A stretch of 40,427 nucleotides of DNA from NCBI GenBank assembly GCA_017882705.1, contig JADGOZ010000069.1, positions 1 to 40,427 of the forward strand, read 5' to 3'. Made by a program: the position numbers and the translations under genes. This DNA is from Candidatus Nanopelagicales bacterium (GTDB lineage Bacteria; Actinomycetota; Actinomycetes; S36-B12; CAIYMF01). Below, in pieces: positions 28,881 to 38,006 of this stretch (the stretch's first letter is position 1; the number at the start of each line of letters is the position of its first letter). Under the pieces are notes generated by a model. The model made no database searches. It worked only from the letters and a program-made list of their open reading frames with translations, and was not told the DNA's origin.

Positions 28881-30296
28881 GTGGGTGACCACCCGCTCCT
28901 CGACGCGTGGCTCGCCGCGCGGGAGAAGGGCCTGCGCCCCCTGCAGATCCCGGGGCACAAGTACCGCTACACGGGGGACGACCCGGCGCTCGGCTCCGAC
29001 CGGCTCGGGCCGCTCGTCCGCGACGACGTCTCGCTGCAGGGCGGCGCCGACGACAACCACTACAGCCTGGGCGTCCTGGCGGCGTCGGAGGCGCTGTGGG
29101 CGACGAGCGTCCACGCCGACCACGCGCGCTTCCTCGTCGGCGGCTCGTCGCAGGGCAACATCGCGGCGCTCACCGCTGTCGGCGGCCCGGACGTCACGGT
29201 CGCGGTCGACCGCACGTCGCACCGCAGTGCGCTCGCCGGCCTCGTCGTCAGCGGCTCGACGCCGGTGTGGGTGCAGCCGCGCCTGCACCCGGTGTTCGGG
29301 CTCCCGCTCGGAGTCGACCCGCACGAGCTCGACGCGTTGTCGGCGGAGGTGAGCGCCGTCTTCGTCACGACACCGTCCTACGTCGGGACCCTGGGCGACG
29401 TCGCCGGTCTGGCGAGGCACGCGCACGCGGCCGACCGCGTCCTCGTCGTCGACCAGGCGTGGGGCGCGCACCTGTTCTTCATGTCCGGCAGCGGCGCGTT
29501 CGACCAGGGCGCGGACATCGCGACGACGAGCGTGCACAAGGCGCTCATGGGCTACACGCAGACGGCGGTGGTCGCCGTGCGCGGGCCGCGCGTCAGCGCG
29601 GACCGCCTCGACCGCGCGGTCGACCTCACGGCGACGACGTCGCCGTCGGCGACGCTCATGGCCTCGATCGACGCGACGCGGGCGGTGATGGACGCGCACG
29701 GCGACGTGGAGATCGAGCGCGCGGTCGGCTCCGTCGCGGCGATGCGGGCGAGGCTGCGGCGTGTCGCGGGTCTCGTCGTGGTCGACGACCAGGAGCTCGG
29801 GACGCCGACCGACCCGCTGAAGCTCACGCTCTGGCTGCCCCGCACCGGAGTCGACGGCGTGACGCTCGCGGACCTGCTGTGGGAGCAGGGCAACGGCGTC
29901 GAGGCGGCCGACGCCGACTCGATGGTGATGACGATGTCGATCCTCGACGAGCACGAGTTCTGCCTCGAGGTCGCCGAGATGCTCGCCGCGCTCGTCGAGC
30001 GGCTGCGCGGTGATCCGCGCTCCCCGGTGCCCGCTGCGCACTGGCAGGTGGTGCCCGAGGTGGTGGTGAGCCCCCGTGACGCGTTCTTCGCGAGCCGTCG
30101 GCGCATCGCGTTGCGCGAGGCGGTCGGCGAGGTCAGCGCCGAGCAGTTCTGCCCCTACCCGCCCGGCGTCCCGCTGCTCGCGCCGGGAGAGCGGGTGACC
30201 GCGCAGATCGTCGAGGACATCGAGCAGGCCGGCCGCGTCGGCCGCGTGGCCTACTGCAGCGACCCGACCCTGGAGACGATCGAGGTCCTCGCCTGA
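28881..30296 (+). CDS. Orn/Lys/Arg decarboxylase family PLP enzyme
   Basis: This 471-residue fold-type I PLP enzyme carries the expected Schiff-base lysine K220 in TTSVHKALMGYTQ, the cofactor-binding aspartate D191 in VVDQAWGAH, and the N-terminal LQIPGHKYRYTG segment. It lacks the wing domain of the large enterobacterial decarboxylases and is close in size to the short SpeA/YaaO-type enzymes, which act on arginine or lysine to make polyamines. Which amino acid it uses cannot be decided here. The GTG at 28881 follows an AGGACGG stretch 21 nt after the methyltransferase stop, and the stop overlaps the NUDIX ATG by one base (TGATG). Confidence 0.93.
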   Translation: MGDHPLLDAWLAAREKGLRPLQIPGHKYRYTGDDPALGSDRLGPLVRDDVSLQGGADDNHYSLGVLAASEALWATSVHADHARFLVGGSSQGNIAALTAVGGPDVTVAVDRTSHRSALAGLVVSGSTPVWVQPRLHPVFGLPLGVDPHELDALSAEVSAVFVTTPSYVGTLGDVAGLARHAHAADRVLVVDQAWGAHLFFMSGSGAFDQGADIATTSVHKALMGYTQTAVVAVRGPRVSADRLDRAVDLTATTSPSATLMASIDATRAVMDAHGDVEIERAVGSVAAMRARLRRVAGLVVVDDQELGTPTDPLKLTLWLPRTGVDGVTLADLLWEQGNGVEAADADSMVMTMSILDEHEFCLEVAEMLAALVERLRGDPRSPVPAAHWQVVPEVVVSPRDAFFASRRRIALREAVGEVSAEQFCPYPPGVPLLAPGERVTAQIVEDIEQAGRVGRVAYCSDPTLETIEVLA

Positions 30297-30778
30297 TGGA
30301 CGAGCTGACCTGGCAGCGGTCGCTGCCGCGCAAGTGGATGGCCGCCGGTGTCGTCATCCGCGACGCCGAGGGTCGCGTACTCCTGGTCGAGCCGACCTAC
30401 AAGGACGCGTGGGAGATCCCGGGCGGCGTCGTGGAGGCCGACGAGTCGCCGCGAGCCGCGTGCCGCCGCGAGCTGCACGAGGAGCTCGGCCTTCCGCTCG
30501 AGCCGGGACGGCTGCTGTGCTGGGAGTGGCAGCACGCCGAGGCCGACCGCACCGAGTCGATGATGTTCGTCTACGACGGCGGCCTCCTGCCGCACGACGC
30601 GGTCCTCCGGCTCCCCGCGGACGAGCTGGCGTCGTACCGCTTCGTGCCCGTCGACGAGCTCGGCGAGGTCACCGTCGAGCGCCTCGCCCGTCGCGTCCGC
30701 GCCGCGCTCCGCGCCCTCGAGACCGGCACCGTGATCGAGCTGGAGAGCGGCCTGGAGCCCGCCCCCGGCGTCCGCTGA
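30296..30778 (+). CDS. NUDIX hydrolase
   Basis: This 160-residue protein has a complete NUDIX box: G44, E50, R58-E59-L60, E62-E63, G65-L66, in the segment GGVVEADESPRAACRRELHE. The enzyme would hydrolyse a nucleoside diphosphate linked to some moiety, using Mg2+ held by the glutamates. The substrate is unknown. It is translationally coupled to the decarboxylase (TGATG), which hints at a shared pathway, though NUDIX genes often sit in unrelated operons. About 218 bp separate it from topA. Confidence 0.93.
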   Translation: MDELTWQRSLPRKWMAAGVVIRDAEGRVLLVEPTYKDAWEIPGGVVEADESPRAACRRELHEELGLPLEPGRLLCWEWQHAEADRTESMMFVYDGGLLPHDAVLRLPADELASYRFVPVDELGEVTVERLARRVRAALRALETGTVIELESGLEPAPGVR

Positions 30779-30897
30779 GCGGGCACGGGTCGGCGCCCGG
30801 AGTAGCGGATGTCTCGTTCGGCCCATCGACAGGCCTCTGACCTGCGGTGATACGCCGGATCCGGGGCCCGGCGACATGCCGTCGGGAGATCTCGGGT

Positions 30898-30928
30898 TTG
30901 ACACGGGGGCCTGTCGGATGGTGAGACT
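30898..30928 (+). promoter_or_regulatory. Probable topA promoter
   Basis: A perfect TTGACA (30898-30903) is followed after 19 nt by GAGACT (30923-30928), or after 18 nt by TGAGAC. The spacing is on the long side. It would give a leader of about 60 nt ending in the GAGGAG ribosome binding site. Long spacers are reported for topA promoters that respond to supercoiling, so the spacing may matter (inference). Confidence 0.55.
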
Positions 30929-30996
30929 CCGCCCGTCCGGCGATGCTGATCGTCGGTGTTCGTGCGGGGAGACCCGCCTGTCAGTCGAGGAGACGC

Positions 30997-33726
30997 GTGC
31001 CCCCCAAGGCGAAGGCCACGGCCGAGTCCGCCCCTGCCGGAGACGGCGTGGCGACCGGTGGCGGTCGCACGCTCGTGATCGTCGAGTCGCCCGCGAAGGC
31101 GAAGACGATCCAGGGCTACCTCGGTTCGGGCTACGACGTCGAGGCGTCGGTCGGGCACATCCGCGACCTGCCGAAGCGGGCCGCCGACGTCCCCGCGAAG
31201 TTCAAGGGCGAGGCCTGGTCGCGCCTGGGCGTCGACGTCGACCACGGCTACACCGCTCTCTACGTCGTCGACGCGGACAAGCGCACGAAGGTCGCCGAGC
31301 TCAAGAAGAAGCTGGCGTCCGCCGACCTGCTCCTCCTCGCGACCGACGAGGACCGCGAGGGCGAGGCCATCGCGTGGCACCTGCTCGAGGTGCTCTCGCC
31401 GAAGGTGCCGGTCAAGCGGATGGTGTTCCACGAGATCACCAAGGACGCGATCCAGCGCGCGGTGAGCGAGACGCGCGAGCTCGACCAGGACCTCGTCGAC
31501 GCGCAGGAGACCCGACGCATCCTCGACCGCCTCTACGGCTACGAGGTCTCGCCGGTGCTGTGGAAGAAGGTCATGACCGGCCTGTCCGCGGGTCGCGTGC
31601 AGTCCGTCGCGACCCGGCTCGTCGTCGACCGGGAGCGCGAGCGCATCGCGTTCCGCAGCGCGTCCTACTGGGACGTCGAGGGCCTGTTCGACCCGGGCTC
31701 GTTCAGCGCGAAGCTCGTCGCGGTCGACGGCAAGCGCGTCGCGACCGGCAAGGACTTCAGCGATCTCGGCGTGCTGACCCGTGCCGATGCCGCGCACCTG
31801 ACCGAGGAGTCGGCGACCTCGCTGGCCGCGGCGCTCGCCGACGTGCCGTTCGCGGTGCGGTCGGTCGAGGACAAGCCCTACCGCCGCTCGCCCGCGGCGC
31901 CGTTCATGACCTCGACGCTGCAGCAGGAGGCCAGCCGCAAGCTGCGCTGGGGTGCGCAGCGCACGATGCGCGTCGCCCAGGGCCTCTACGAGCGCGGCTA
32001 CATCACCTACATGCGTACCGACTCGACGACCCTGTCGGAGTCGGCGGTGAACGCGGCCCGAGCCCAGGCCGCGCAGCTCTACGGCAGCGACCACGTGTCC
32101 GAGGTGCCGCGCCGCTACGACCGCAAGGTGAAGAACGCGCAGGAGGCGCACGAGGCCGTACGTCCCGCCGGTGACGTGTTCCGCACGCCGGCCGACGTCG
32201 CGGGAGAGCTGCGCGGCGACGACTTCCTGCTCTACGACCTGATCTGGAAGCGCACCGTCGCCTCGCAGATGGCCGACGCGCGCGGCATGACGGCCACCAT
32301 CCGGCTCGGTGCCGTCGCGACCGACGGTCGCGACGCGGAGTTCTCGGTGTCCGGCACCGTGATCACGTTCCGCGGGTTCCTCGCGGCGTACGAGGAGTCG
32401 GTCGACGACGACGCGAAGGACGGCGACGACACCGAGCGCCGCCTGCCCAACCTCCAGGTCGGCGACACGCTGACCGCGCTGCGTCTCGAGGCCGAAGGGC
32501 ACTCGACGAACCCGCCGCCGCGCTACACCGAGGCCTCGCTGGTCAAGGCGCTCGAGGAGCGTGGCATCGGCCGGCCGTCGACGTACGCCTCGATCATGGG
32601 CACGATCGTCGACCGCGGCTACGTGGTGAAGCGCGGGTCCGCGCTCGTGCCGTCGTTCCTCGCGTTCGCCGTCACACGGCTGATGGAGGAGCACTTCGAG
32701 ACGCTCGTCGACTACGACTTCACCGCGCGGCTCGAGGAGATCCTCGACACCGTCGCCTCCGGCGAGGTCGACCGCGTCGGCGTGCTCGACCGCTTCTACC
32801 GCGGCGACGCCTCCACCGACTTCGCCGGGCTGCACCCGCTCGTCAACGACCTCGGCGAGATCGACGCGCGGGAGCTGTCGACGTTCCCCATCGCGGGCTC
32901 CGACGCCGTGCTGCGCGTCGGTCGCTACGGCGCCTACGTCGAGCGCGGCGAGGAGCGGGCCAACGTGCCGGTCGAGCTCGCGCCCGACGAGCTCACCGCG
33001 GAGAAGGCCGCTGAGCTGCTCGCCCTGCCCTCGGGTGACCACCCGCTCGGGCAGGACCCCGCGACCGGTCGCGAGATCGTCGCGAAGACCGGGCGCTACG
33101 GTCCCTACGTCACCGAGATCCTCGAGGAGGGCGCGCCGAAGTCGGCGAAGCCCAAGACCTCGTCGCTGTTCGCCGACATGGCGATCGACACGATCGACCT
33201 CGGGACGGCGCTCAAGCTGCTGTCGCTGCCGCGCGTGGTCGGCGTCGACCCGTCCGACGACGTCGAGATCACCGCGCAGAACGGCCGCTACGGCCCCTAC
33301 ATCACCAAGGCCAAGGACTCCCGGTCGCTGCCGAGCGAGGACTCGATCTTCACGGTGACCCTCGAGGAGGCGCTCGCCCTGCTCGCCGAGCCGAAGGCTC
33401 GCCGCGGACAGGCGGCTCCGAAGCCGGGCATCGTCGTCGGCGTCGACCCGTCGACGCAGCGCGAGGTGCAGCTCAAGGAGGGCCGCTTCGGCCCGTACGT
33501 GACCGACGGCGAGACCAACGCCTCGCTGCGCCGCGCCGACGATCCCGCGACCATCTCGATCGAGCGCGCGGCCGACCTGCTCGCCGAGCGTCGCGCCAAG
33601 GACCCCGCCCCGAAGAAGAAGGCCGCCAAGAAGGCCCCCGCCAAGAAGGCCGCGAAGAAGGCCCCGGCCAAGAAGGCAGCAGCGAAGAAGACGACCGCGA
33701 AGAAGGCCGCCACAGCGAAGGCGTGA
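30997..33726 (+). CDS. topA: DNA topoisomerase I
   Basis: This 909-residue type IA topoisomerase relaxes negative supercoils through a covalent 5'-phosphotyrosine. The Toprim domain begins TLVIVESPAKAKTIQGYLG (residues 25-43) with the acidic TDEDREGE (117-124). The active-site tyrosine is Y338 in YITYMRTDST. The C-terminal half lacks zinc fingers and has repeats of the type GRYGPYVTE, NGRYGPYITKAKD and EGRFGPYVTDG, then a tail with alternating AAK/APAKK repeats over about 40 residues; this is the usual actinobacterial form, in which the basic tail aids processivity. The GTG start at 30997 follows GAGGAG at 6 nt and is preferred over earlier in-frame starts. Confidence 0.98.
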   Translation: MPPKAKATAESAPAGDGVATGGGRTLVIVESPAKAKTIQGYLGSGYDVEASVGHIRDLPKRAADVPAKFKGEAWSRLGVDVDHGYTALYVVDADKRTKVAELKKKLASADLLLLATDEDREGEAIAWHLLEVLSPKVPVKRMVFHEITKDAIQRAVSETRELDQDLVDAQETRRILDRLYGYEVSPVLWKKVMTGLSAGRVQSVATRLVVDRERERIAFRSASYWDVEGLFDPGSFSAKLVAVDGKRVATGKDFSDLGVLTRADAAHLTEESATSLAAALADVPFAVRSVEDKPYRRSPAAPFMTSTLQQEASRKLRWGAQRTMRVAQGLYERGYITYMRTDSTTLSESAVNAARAQAAQLYGSDHVSEVPRRYDRKVKNAQEAHEAVRPAGDVFRTPADVAGELRGDDFLLYDLIWKRTVASQMADARGMTATIRLGAVATDGRDAEFSVSGTVITFRGFLAAYEESVDDDAKDGDDTERRLPNLQVGDTLTALRLEAEGHSTNPPPRYTEASLVKALEERGIGRPSTYASIMGTIVDRGYVVKRGSALVPSFLAFAVTRLMEEHFETLVDYDFTARLEEILDTVASGEVDRVGVLDRFYRGDASTDFAGLHPLVNDLGEIDARELSTFPIAGSDAVLRVGRYGAYVERGEERANVPVELAPDELTAEKAAELLALPSGDHPLGQDPATGREIVAKTGRYGPYVTEILEEGAPKSAKPKTSSLFADMAIDTIDLGTALKLLSLPRVVGVDPSDDVEITAQNGRYGPYITKAKDSRSLPSEDSIFTVTLEEALALLAEPKARRGQAAPKPGIVVGVDPSTQREVQLKEGRFGPYVTDGETNASLRRADDPATISIERAADLLAERRAKDPAPKKKAAKKAPAKKAAKKAPAKKAAAKKTTAKKAATAKA

Positions 33727-33806
33727 CCCACCCACGGAGCGTCGTCGGGTACGGTGCGCGCCAGCCGTGCGGTCGCCGTGCGGCGGTCTCAGGAAGGACC
33801 GCGCTC

Positions 33807-35462
33807 ATGTCGGACCGGACCGCACGACTCCGCACGCCGTCGGCGCTCTTGAGCCTCGGTGCGGCCGTGGCCCTCACCGCGGCGTGCAGCGGCGCCCCCG
33901 CTCCGGGCGCCTCGGACGCGACGTCGGCACCCACGTCGAACTTCACGGTCCTCACTCCCGCGCCGAAGACCGACGCCGGCAACCTCACCTGGGCGGTCTA
34001 CCGCGAGACGCAGACGCTCGATCCGATCCAGGCGTTCGACTACCCCGAGAACACCGTCGACTCGCTGCTGTGCGACGCGATGCTGCGCCAGGCGCCCGAC
34101 ATGACCATCGGGCCGGGTCTCACCACGATGACGCAGGTCGACCCGCTCACGCTCGACTTCACGATCGAGTCCGGTGCCGCTTTCTGGGACGGCCACCCGG
34201 TCACGGCCGACGACGTGCTCTACAGCCTGCATCGCGCGGCCGACCCCAAGGGCATCGGCTTCTACGCCACCGTGTTCAGCCGGGTGAAGTCGATGACGGC
34301 GAAGGACTCCTCGACCGTCGAGATCACGCTGACCAAGCCCGACACCTGGTTGCCCGGGGAGCTCTCCGCCACCCCGGGCATGGTCGTCGAGAAGGCCTTC
34401 GCGGTGAAGGCGGGCGCGAACTTCGGCACGGTGCAGGCGGGCACGATGTGCTCCGGACCGTTCAAGCTCGACTCGTGGAAGACGGGTCAGGGCGTCGTCG
34501 TCGTCCCGAACACGTCCTACTGGGACTCCCGCCTGCCCAAGCCGAAGTTCGCGAAGATGTCGATCATCGGCGTGTCCGACGACGCGGCGCTCACCGCAGG
34601 GCTCCAGACCGGCGCCATCTCCGGCGCCTACCTCGCGAACCCGCTCTCCACCCTCGGTCAGCTGCGCACGAACCCGGACGTGACCGTCTACCAGGGTGCG
34701 CCGTTCGCCACCGACGCGATGGTCGTCAGCGCGACCAAGGGGCCGCTGGCGGACCCGCGCGTCCGGCAGGCGATCTCCTACGCGCTCGACCGCAAGGGCA
34801 TCATCACCACGCTCTGGCACGGGGCCGCGCTCGTCCCGCACGCGCTCGAGGCGCAGGGCACCTGGGGCTACGCTCCCGACGTGTTCAAGGCCGGCTACGA
34901 CGCGCTGCCCTCGCTCGAGCCCGACCTGACCAAGGCGAAGGACCTCATCGCGAAGGCCGGCGTCGCGGGCCAGACCATCCGCATCGGTACGTCGTCGGGC
35001 GCTGCGGCCATCCACGCCGAGGCGCTGGCCTACAAGGCCGCGGCCGAGCAGCTCGGCCTCAAGGTGACCCTCGACGACGTCAGCTCGGCGAACTTCATCA
35101 ACTTCTTCATCGACCCCAAGGCGTGGGGCTCGGTCGACGCCTTCCCGACCACGAACTACGGCGACGACGCGGACCCGGCGTCGCTCTACAAGACCATGGC
35201 GCTCGAGGGCGGGTCGCAGGACTTCAGCGGGTGGAGCGACCCCGCGGTCACGACCGCGCTGGAGGCGGCGCGGTCGGAGACCGACCCGGCCACGCGTGCG
35301 CAACACGTCGTCGACGCGCAGAAGATCATCACCGACCAGATGGTGTGGATCCCCACGGCGTCGCCGAACTCCGTGCTCGTGCTGCACAAGGGCCTCACCG
35401 GCGCCCCGGCGACGTTCTCGTACATGTTCGGGCCGTGGGCGGTCTACCTCGGCGGCAGCTGA
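33807..35462 (+). CDS. Oligopeptide/solute-binding lipoprotein (SBP_bac_5 family), orphan
   Basis: This 551-residue extracytoplasmic binding protein of the DppA/OppA family has a signal peptide with lipobox ALTAACSG and Cys27 as the lipidation site, followed by a Ser/Thr/Pro-rich linker and the domain opening LTWAVYRETQTLDPIQAFDY. Family landmarks include WDGHPVTADDVLYSLHRAAD and VRQAISYALDRKGI. It would capture peptides or another solute for an ABC importer, but no permease or ATPase gene is adjacent. The ATG at 33807 follows AGGAAGGA. A TACGGT at about 33752 could be a -10 box. Its placement between topA and tmk, both housekeeping genes, looks like a lineage-specific insertion. Confidence 0.93.
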   Translation: MSDRTARLRTPSALLSLGAAVALTAACSGAPAPGASDATSAPTSNFTVLTPAPKTDAGNLTWAVYRETQTLDPIQAFDYPENTVDSLLCDAMLRQAPDMTIGPGLTTMTQVDPLTLDFTIESGAAFWDGHPVTADDVLYSLHRAADPKGIGFYATVFSRVKSMTAKDSSTVEITLTKPDTWLPGELSATPGMVVEKAFAVKAGANFGTVQAGTMCSGPFKLDSWKTGQGVVVVPNTSYWDSRLPKPKFAKMSIIGVSDDAALTAGLQTGAISGAYLANPLSTLGQLRTNPDVTVYQGAPFATDAMVVSATKGPLADPRVRQAISYALDRKGIITTLWHGAALVPHALEAQGTWGYAPDVFKAGYDALPSLEPDLTKAKDLIAKAGVAGQTIRIGTSSGAAAIHAEALAYKAAAEQLGLKVTLDDVSSANFINFFIDPKAWGSVDAFPTTNYGDDADPASLYKTMALEGGSQDFSGWSDPAVTTALEAARSETDPATRAQHVVDAQKIITDQMVWIPTASPNSVLVLHKGLTGAPATFSYMFGPWAVYLGGS

Positions 35463-35497
35463 CGCGGGTGCCGCGCGGCCGTGTCGGGCCGGGGTCG

Positions 35498-35503
35498 TAG
35501 GGT
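35498..35503 (+). promoter_or_regulatory. -10 box of tmk-holB (leaderless)
   Basis: TAGGGT lies exactly 6 nt before the GTG at 35510, and no Shine-Dalgarno sequence is seen. It gives tmk and the coupled holB their own promoter. Confidence 0.55.
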
Positions 35504-35509
35504 CACCCC

Positions 35510-36142
35510 GTGGCTTCCGGACTGTTCGTCGCGTTCGAGGGCGGCGACGGTGCGGGCAAGTCGACGCAGGCGCGCGCCCTCGCCGACGCCCTGCGCCAGG
35601 CCGGGCACGAGGTCGTCCTCACCCGCGAGCCGGGTGGCACGCCCGCGGCGGAGGCCATCCGCCACGTCGTCCTGACCCCGGAGTTCGCCGGCCTGGACGA
35701 CCGCGCCGAGGCCCTGCTCTACGCCGCGAGCCGCGCCGAGCACGTCGCCCGGCTGGTCCGCCCGGCGCTCGAGCGCGGCGCCGTCGTCATCACCGACCGC
35801 TACATCGACAGCTCGATCGCCTACCAGGGCGTGGGCCGCGGCCTCGGGCCCGACGTCGTCGGCGAGATCAACCTGTGGGCGACCCGCTCCCTGCTGCCCG
35901 ATCTCACCGTGCTGCTCGACGTCGACGCCGGCGCGGGTCTCGCACGGATCGGCTCGGAGCCCGACCGGCTCGAGGCCGAGCCGGAGGAGTTCCACGCGAG
36001 CGTCGTCGCGGCGTTCGACGCGCTCGCCGCGGGCGACCCCGACCGCTACCTCGTGATCCCCGCCTCCGGTGACGTCCACGAGATCGCGGCGGCGGTCCTG
36101 GCCCGCGTCGACGGGCTGCTCGCCGAGCGCGGCGTGCGATGA
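35510..36142 (+). CDS. tmk: Thymidylate kinase
   Basis: This 210-residue cytoplasmic enzyme phosphorylates dTMP to dTDP. The P-loop is FEGGDGAGKST (residues 9-19), followed by the TREPGGTPAAEAIR lid-region segment that binds dTMP, and the DR(Y/H) motif as ITDRYIDSSIAYQG. Length is normal for the family. The GTG start is supported by the TAGGGT box 6 nt upstream. It overlaps holB by 4 bp (ATGA), the common bacterial tmk-holB pairing that joins dTTP supply and the replisome. Confidence 0.97.
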   Translation: MASGLFVAFEGGDGAGKSTQARALADALRQAGHEVVLTREPGGTPAAEAIRHVVLTPEFAGLDDRAEALLYAASRAEHVARLVRPALERGAVVITDRYIDSSIAYQGVGRGLGPDVVGEINLWATRSLLPDLTVLLDVDAGAGLARIGSEPDRLEAEPEEFHASVVAAFDALAAGDPDRYLVIPASGDVHEIAAAVLARVDGLLAERGVR

Positions 36143-37323
36143 CCGACGTCTTCACCGACCTCGTCGGTCAGGACCACGCCGCCGCACGGCTGCGCGACGC
36201 CGCCGCCGACGCTCCGCAGGCTCGAGCCGGCCTGCCGTCGTCGGCGATGACCCACGCCTGGCTGATCACCGGGCCGCCCGGCTCCGGCCGCTCCACCGCC
36301 GCGCTTGCCTTCGCTGCCGCGCTCGTCTGCCCGAACGGCGGATGCGGCACGTGCACCGAGTGCGTCGCGGTGAAGCACTCGGCGCACGTCGACGTCGAGC
36401 ACGTCGTGCCCGAGTCGGTGACCTACTCCGTCGCCGAGACGCGCGAGCTCGTGCACCGCTCGGCGATGTCGCCGTCGCGCGCGCCGTGGCACGTGTTCGT
36501 GCTCGAGGACGCGGACCGCCTCAACGCGGAGAGCGCCAACACCCTGCTCAAGAGCATCGAGGAGCCGACGCCCGGCACGGTGTGGGTGCTCTGCGCCCCG
36601 AGCACCGAGGACGTCCTGCCGACCATCCGGTCGCGGTGCCGCCACCTCATGCTGGCCACGCCCGCGACGGCCGAGGTCGCGGAGGCGCTCACCGAGGTGT
36701 TCGGCGTAGACCCTGCGATGGCGTCGTTCGCCGCGCGTGCCGCGCAGGGTCACATCGGTCGGGCGAAGGCGCTGGCCACCGACGAGTCCGCACGCCTGCG
36801 TCGCCAGGACGTGCTGCGCATCCCGACCCAGCTGCACGACCTCGGGTCCTGCCTCGCGCTCGCGGCCGACCTCGTCGCGACGGTGAGCGACGACGCCGCG
36901 TCGATCTGCGACCCGCTCGAGGAGAGCGAGATGAAGGCGCTGCGCGCGGCCTACGGCGAGGGTGCGGAGGGACGCGGCATCGGCACGGTCGAGCGCCGCG
37001 CGAAGGGCGCCGTCAAAGCCTTGGAGGACAGGCAGAAGCGGCGCCGTCGTCGCGTAGTGCGCGACCAGCTCGATCGCGCGATCGTCGACCTCATCGCCTT
37101 CTACCGCGACGTGCTCGTGCTCCAGCTCGCCGCGAGCTCCGACCTCGTCAACGACGAGATGCGCCCGCAGCTCGAGCGGGTGGCTGCGGAGTCGACCCCC
37201 GAGGAGACGCTGCGCCGGGTGGACGCCCTCGAGCGCACGCGCCACCTCCTCGAGGCCAACGTGGCGCCGCTCCTGGCGTTCGAGTCGCTGACCGTCGCGC
37301 TCAAGGACCCCTCGCTCGCGTGA
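36139..37323 (+). CDS. holB: DNA polymerase III subunit delta'
   Basis: This 394-residue clamp-loader subunit helps place the sliding clamp on DNA. It has a P-loop-like GPPGSGRS (45-52), a zinc-binding cluster with C64, C69, C72 and C75 in CPNGGCGTCTEC, and LEDADRLNAESANTLLKSIEEP containing the Walker B-like and LLK-EEP segments of the family, then RSRCRHL (the SRC motif). In delta' the nucleotide site is often inactive, consistent with Arg in place of the P-loop Lys. It is coupled to tmk and followed after 10 nt by a peptidase-like gene. Confidence 0.96.
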   Translation: MTDVFTDLVGQDHAAARLRDAAADAPQARAGLPSSAMTHAWLITGPPGSGRSTAALAFAAALVCPNGGCGTCTECVAVKHSAHVDVEHVVPESVTYSVAETRELVHRSAMSPSRAPWHVFVLEDADRLNAESANTLLKSIEEPTPGTVWVLCAPSTEDVLPTIRSRCRHLMLATPATAEVAEALTEVFGVDPAMASFAARAAQGHIGRAKALATDESARLRRQDVLRIPTQLHDLGSCLALAADLVATVSDDAASICDPLEESEMKALRAAYGEGAEGRGIGTVERRAKGAVKALEDRQKRRRRRVVRDQLDRAIVDLIAFYRDVLVLQLAASSDLVNDEMRPQLERVAAESTPEETLRRVDALERTRHLLEANVAPLLAFESLTVALKDPSLA

Positions 37324-37333
37324 CGGCCGCGTC

Positions 37334-37999
37334 ATGACCACGCGCGTCTACCTCGGTGGTGGCGGCACCCCGGCCGACGAGGCCGCCGTGTGGCGGCTGT
37401 TCCTCCGCCCGAGCCGCCGTGTCGTCTGCTGGCCGTGGTCGTTGCCGGCGGCGCAGCACGACATGGCGGAGATCTGGCTGCGTCGCATGCTGGCGCCGTA
37501 CGACGTCGCGAAGGTCGAGCTCTGGCGCGACGTCGCCGGCCACACGGTCGAGGAGCTCGACCCCGAGGACGTGATCTTCGTGCTCGGCGGCAACACCTTC
37601 GATCTGCTGCACCACCTGCAGTCCCGTGACGCGCTCGGCCTCGCCCCCGAGCACGTGCGCCGCGGGGGCGTCTACTTCGGCAGCAGCGCCGGCGCCGTCC
37701 TCGCCGGCGCGGACATCGCGGTGGCCGGGTTCGCCGACCCCAACGACGCCGGAGTCACCGACACCCGCGGGCTCGGCCTGCTCGGCGACGCGATCGTGCG
37801 CCCGCACTACTCACCGGACGACCACGCGGAGTGCTGGCGCTGGACCGGGCTCGGCTTCACCGTGCTGGGGATGCCCGAGGCGTCGGGCCTCTCGGTCGTC
37901 GACGGCGTGGCCCGCAACCTCGGACCCGCCGACGTCGAGGTCCTCACGCCGACGAGCCTGCAGGTGCTCGCCCCCGGCGAGCACGTCCCCCTGCTCTGA
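37334..37999 (+). CDS. Type 1 glutamine amidotransferase-like / peptidase S51 family protein
   Basis: This 221-residue protein resembles peptidase E (aspartyl dipeptidase, S51). LGGGGTP near the N-terminus, FVLGGNTFDL (82-91), the nucleophile elbow YFGSSAGAVLAG with Ser118, and a RPHYSPDDHAE segment that supplies the histidine are visible. Peptidase E hydrolyses Asp-X dipeptides; cyanophycinase is a related branch. Substrate here is unknown. It lies 10 nt after holB and may be co-transcribed with tmk-holB. It converges on the hypothetical gene at 38007 after 7 bp. Confidence 0.88.
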   Translation: MTTRVYLGGGGTPADEAAVWRLFLRPSRRVVCWPWSLPAAQHDMAEIWLRRMLAPYDVAKVELWRDVAGHTVEELDPEDVIFVLGGNTFDLLHHLQSRDALGLAPEHVRRGGVYFGSSAGAVLAGADIAVAGFADPNDAGVTDTRGLGLLGDAIVRPHYSPDDHAECWRWTGLGFTVLGMPEASGLSVVDGVARNLGPADVEVLTPTSLQVLAPGEHVPLL

Positions 38000-38006
38000 G
38001 GCAGGC

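Noticed and set aside
26028-30041. Minus-strand open frame of 1337 codons
   Set aside because: It lies antisense to hppA, the methyltransferase and the decarboxylase, all of which have full motifs. The translation is low-complexity Arg/Asp/Val and has no recognisable domain.
33601-33720. Tandem repeat at the 3' end of topA
   Set aside because: The AAGAAGGCC-type repetition encodes the Lys/Ala/Pro tail normal for actinobacterial topoisomerase I, so it is not a separate element.
30571-33735. Minus-strand open frame of 1054 codons opposite topA
   Set aside because: It is antisense to a complete topoisomerase I; the repeated Leu/Gly/Arg text comes from reading the Lys-rich tail and GC-rich codons backwards.
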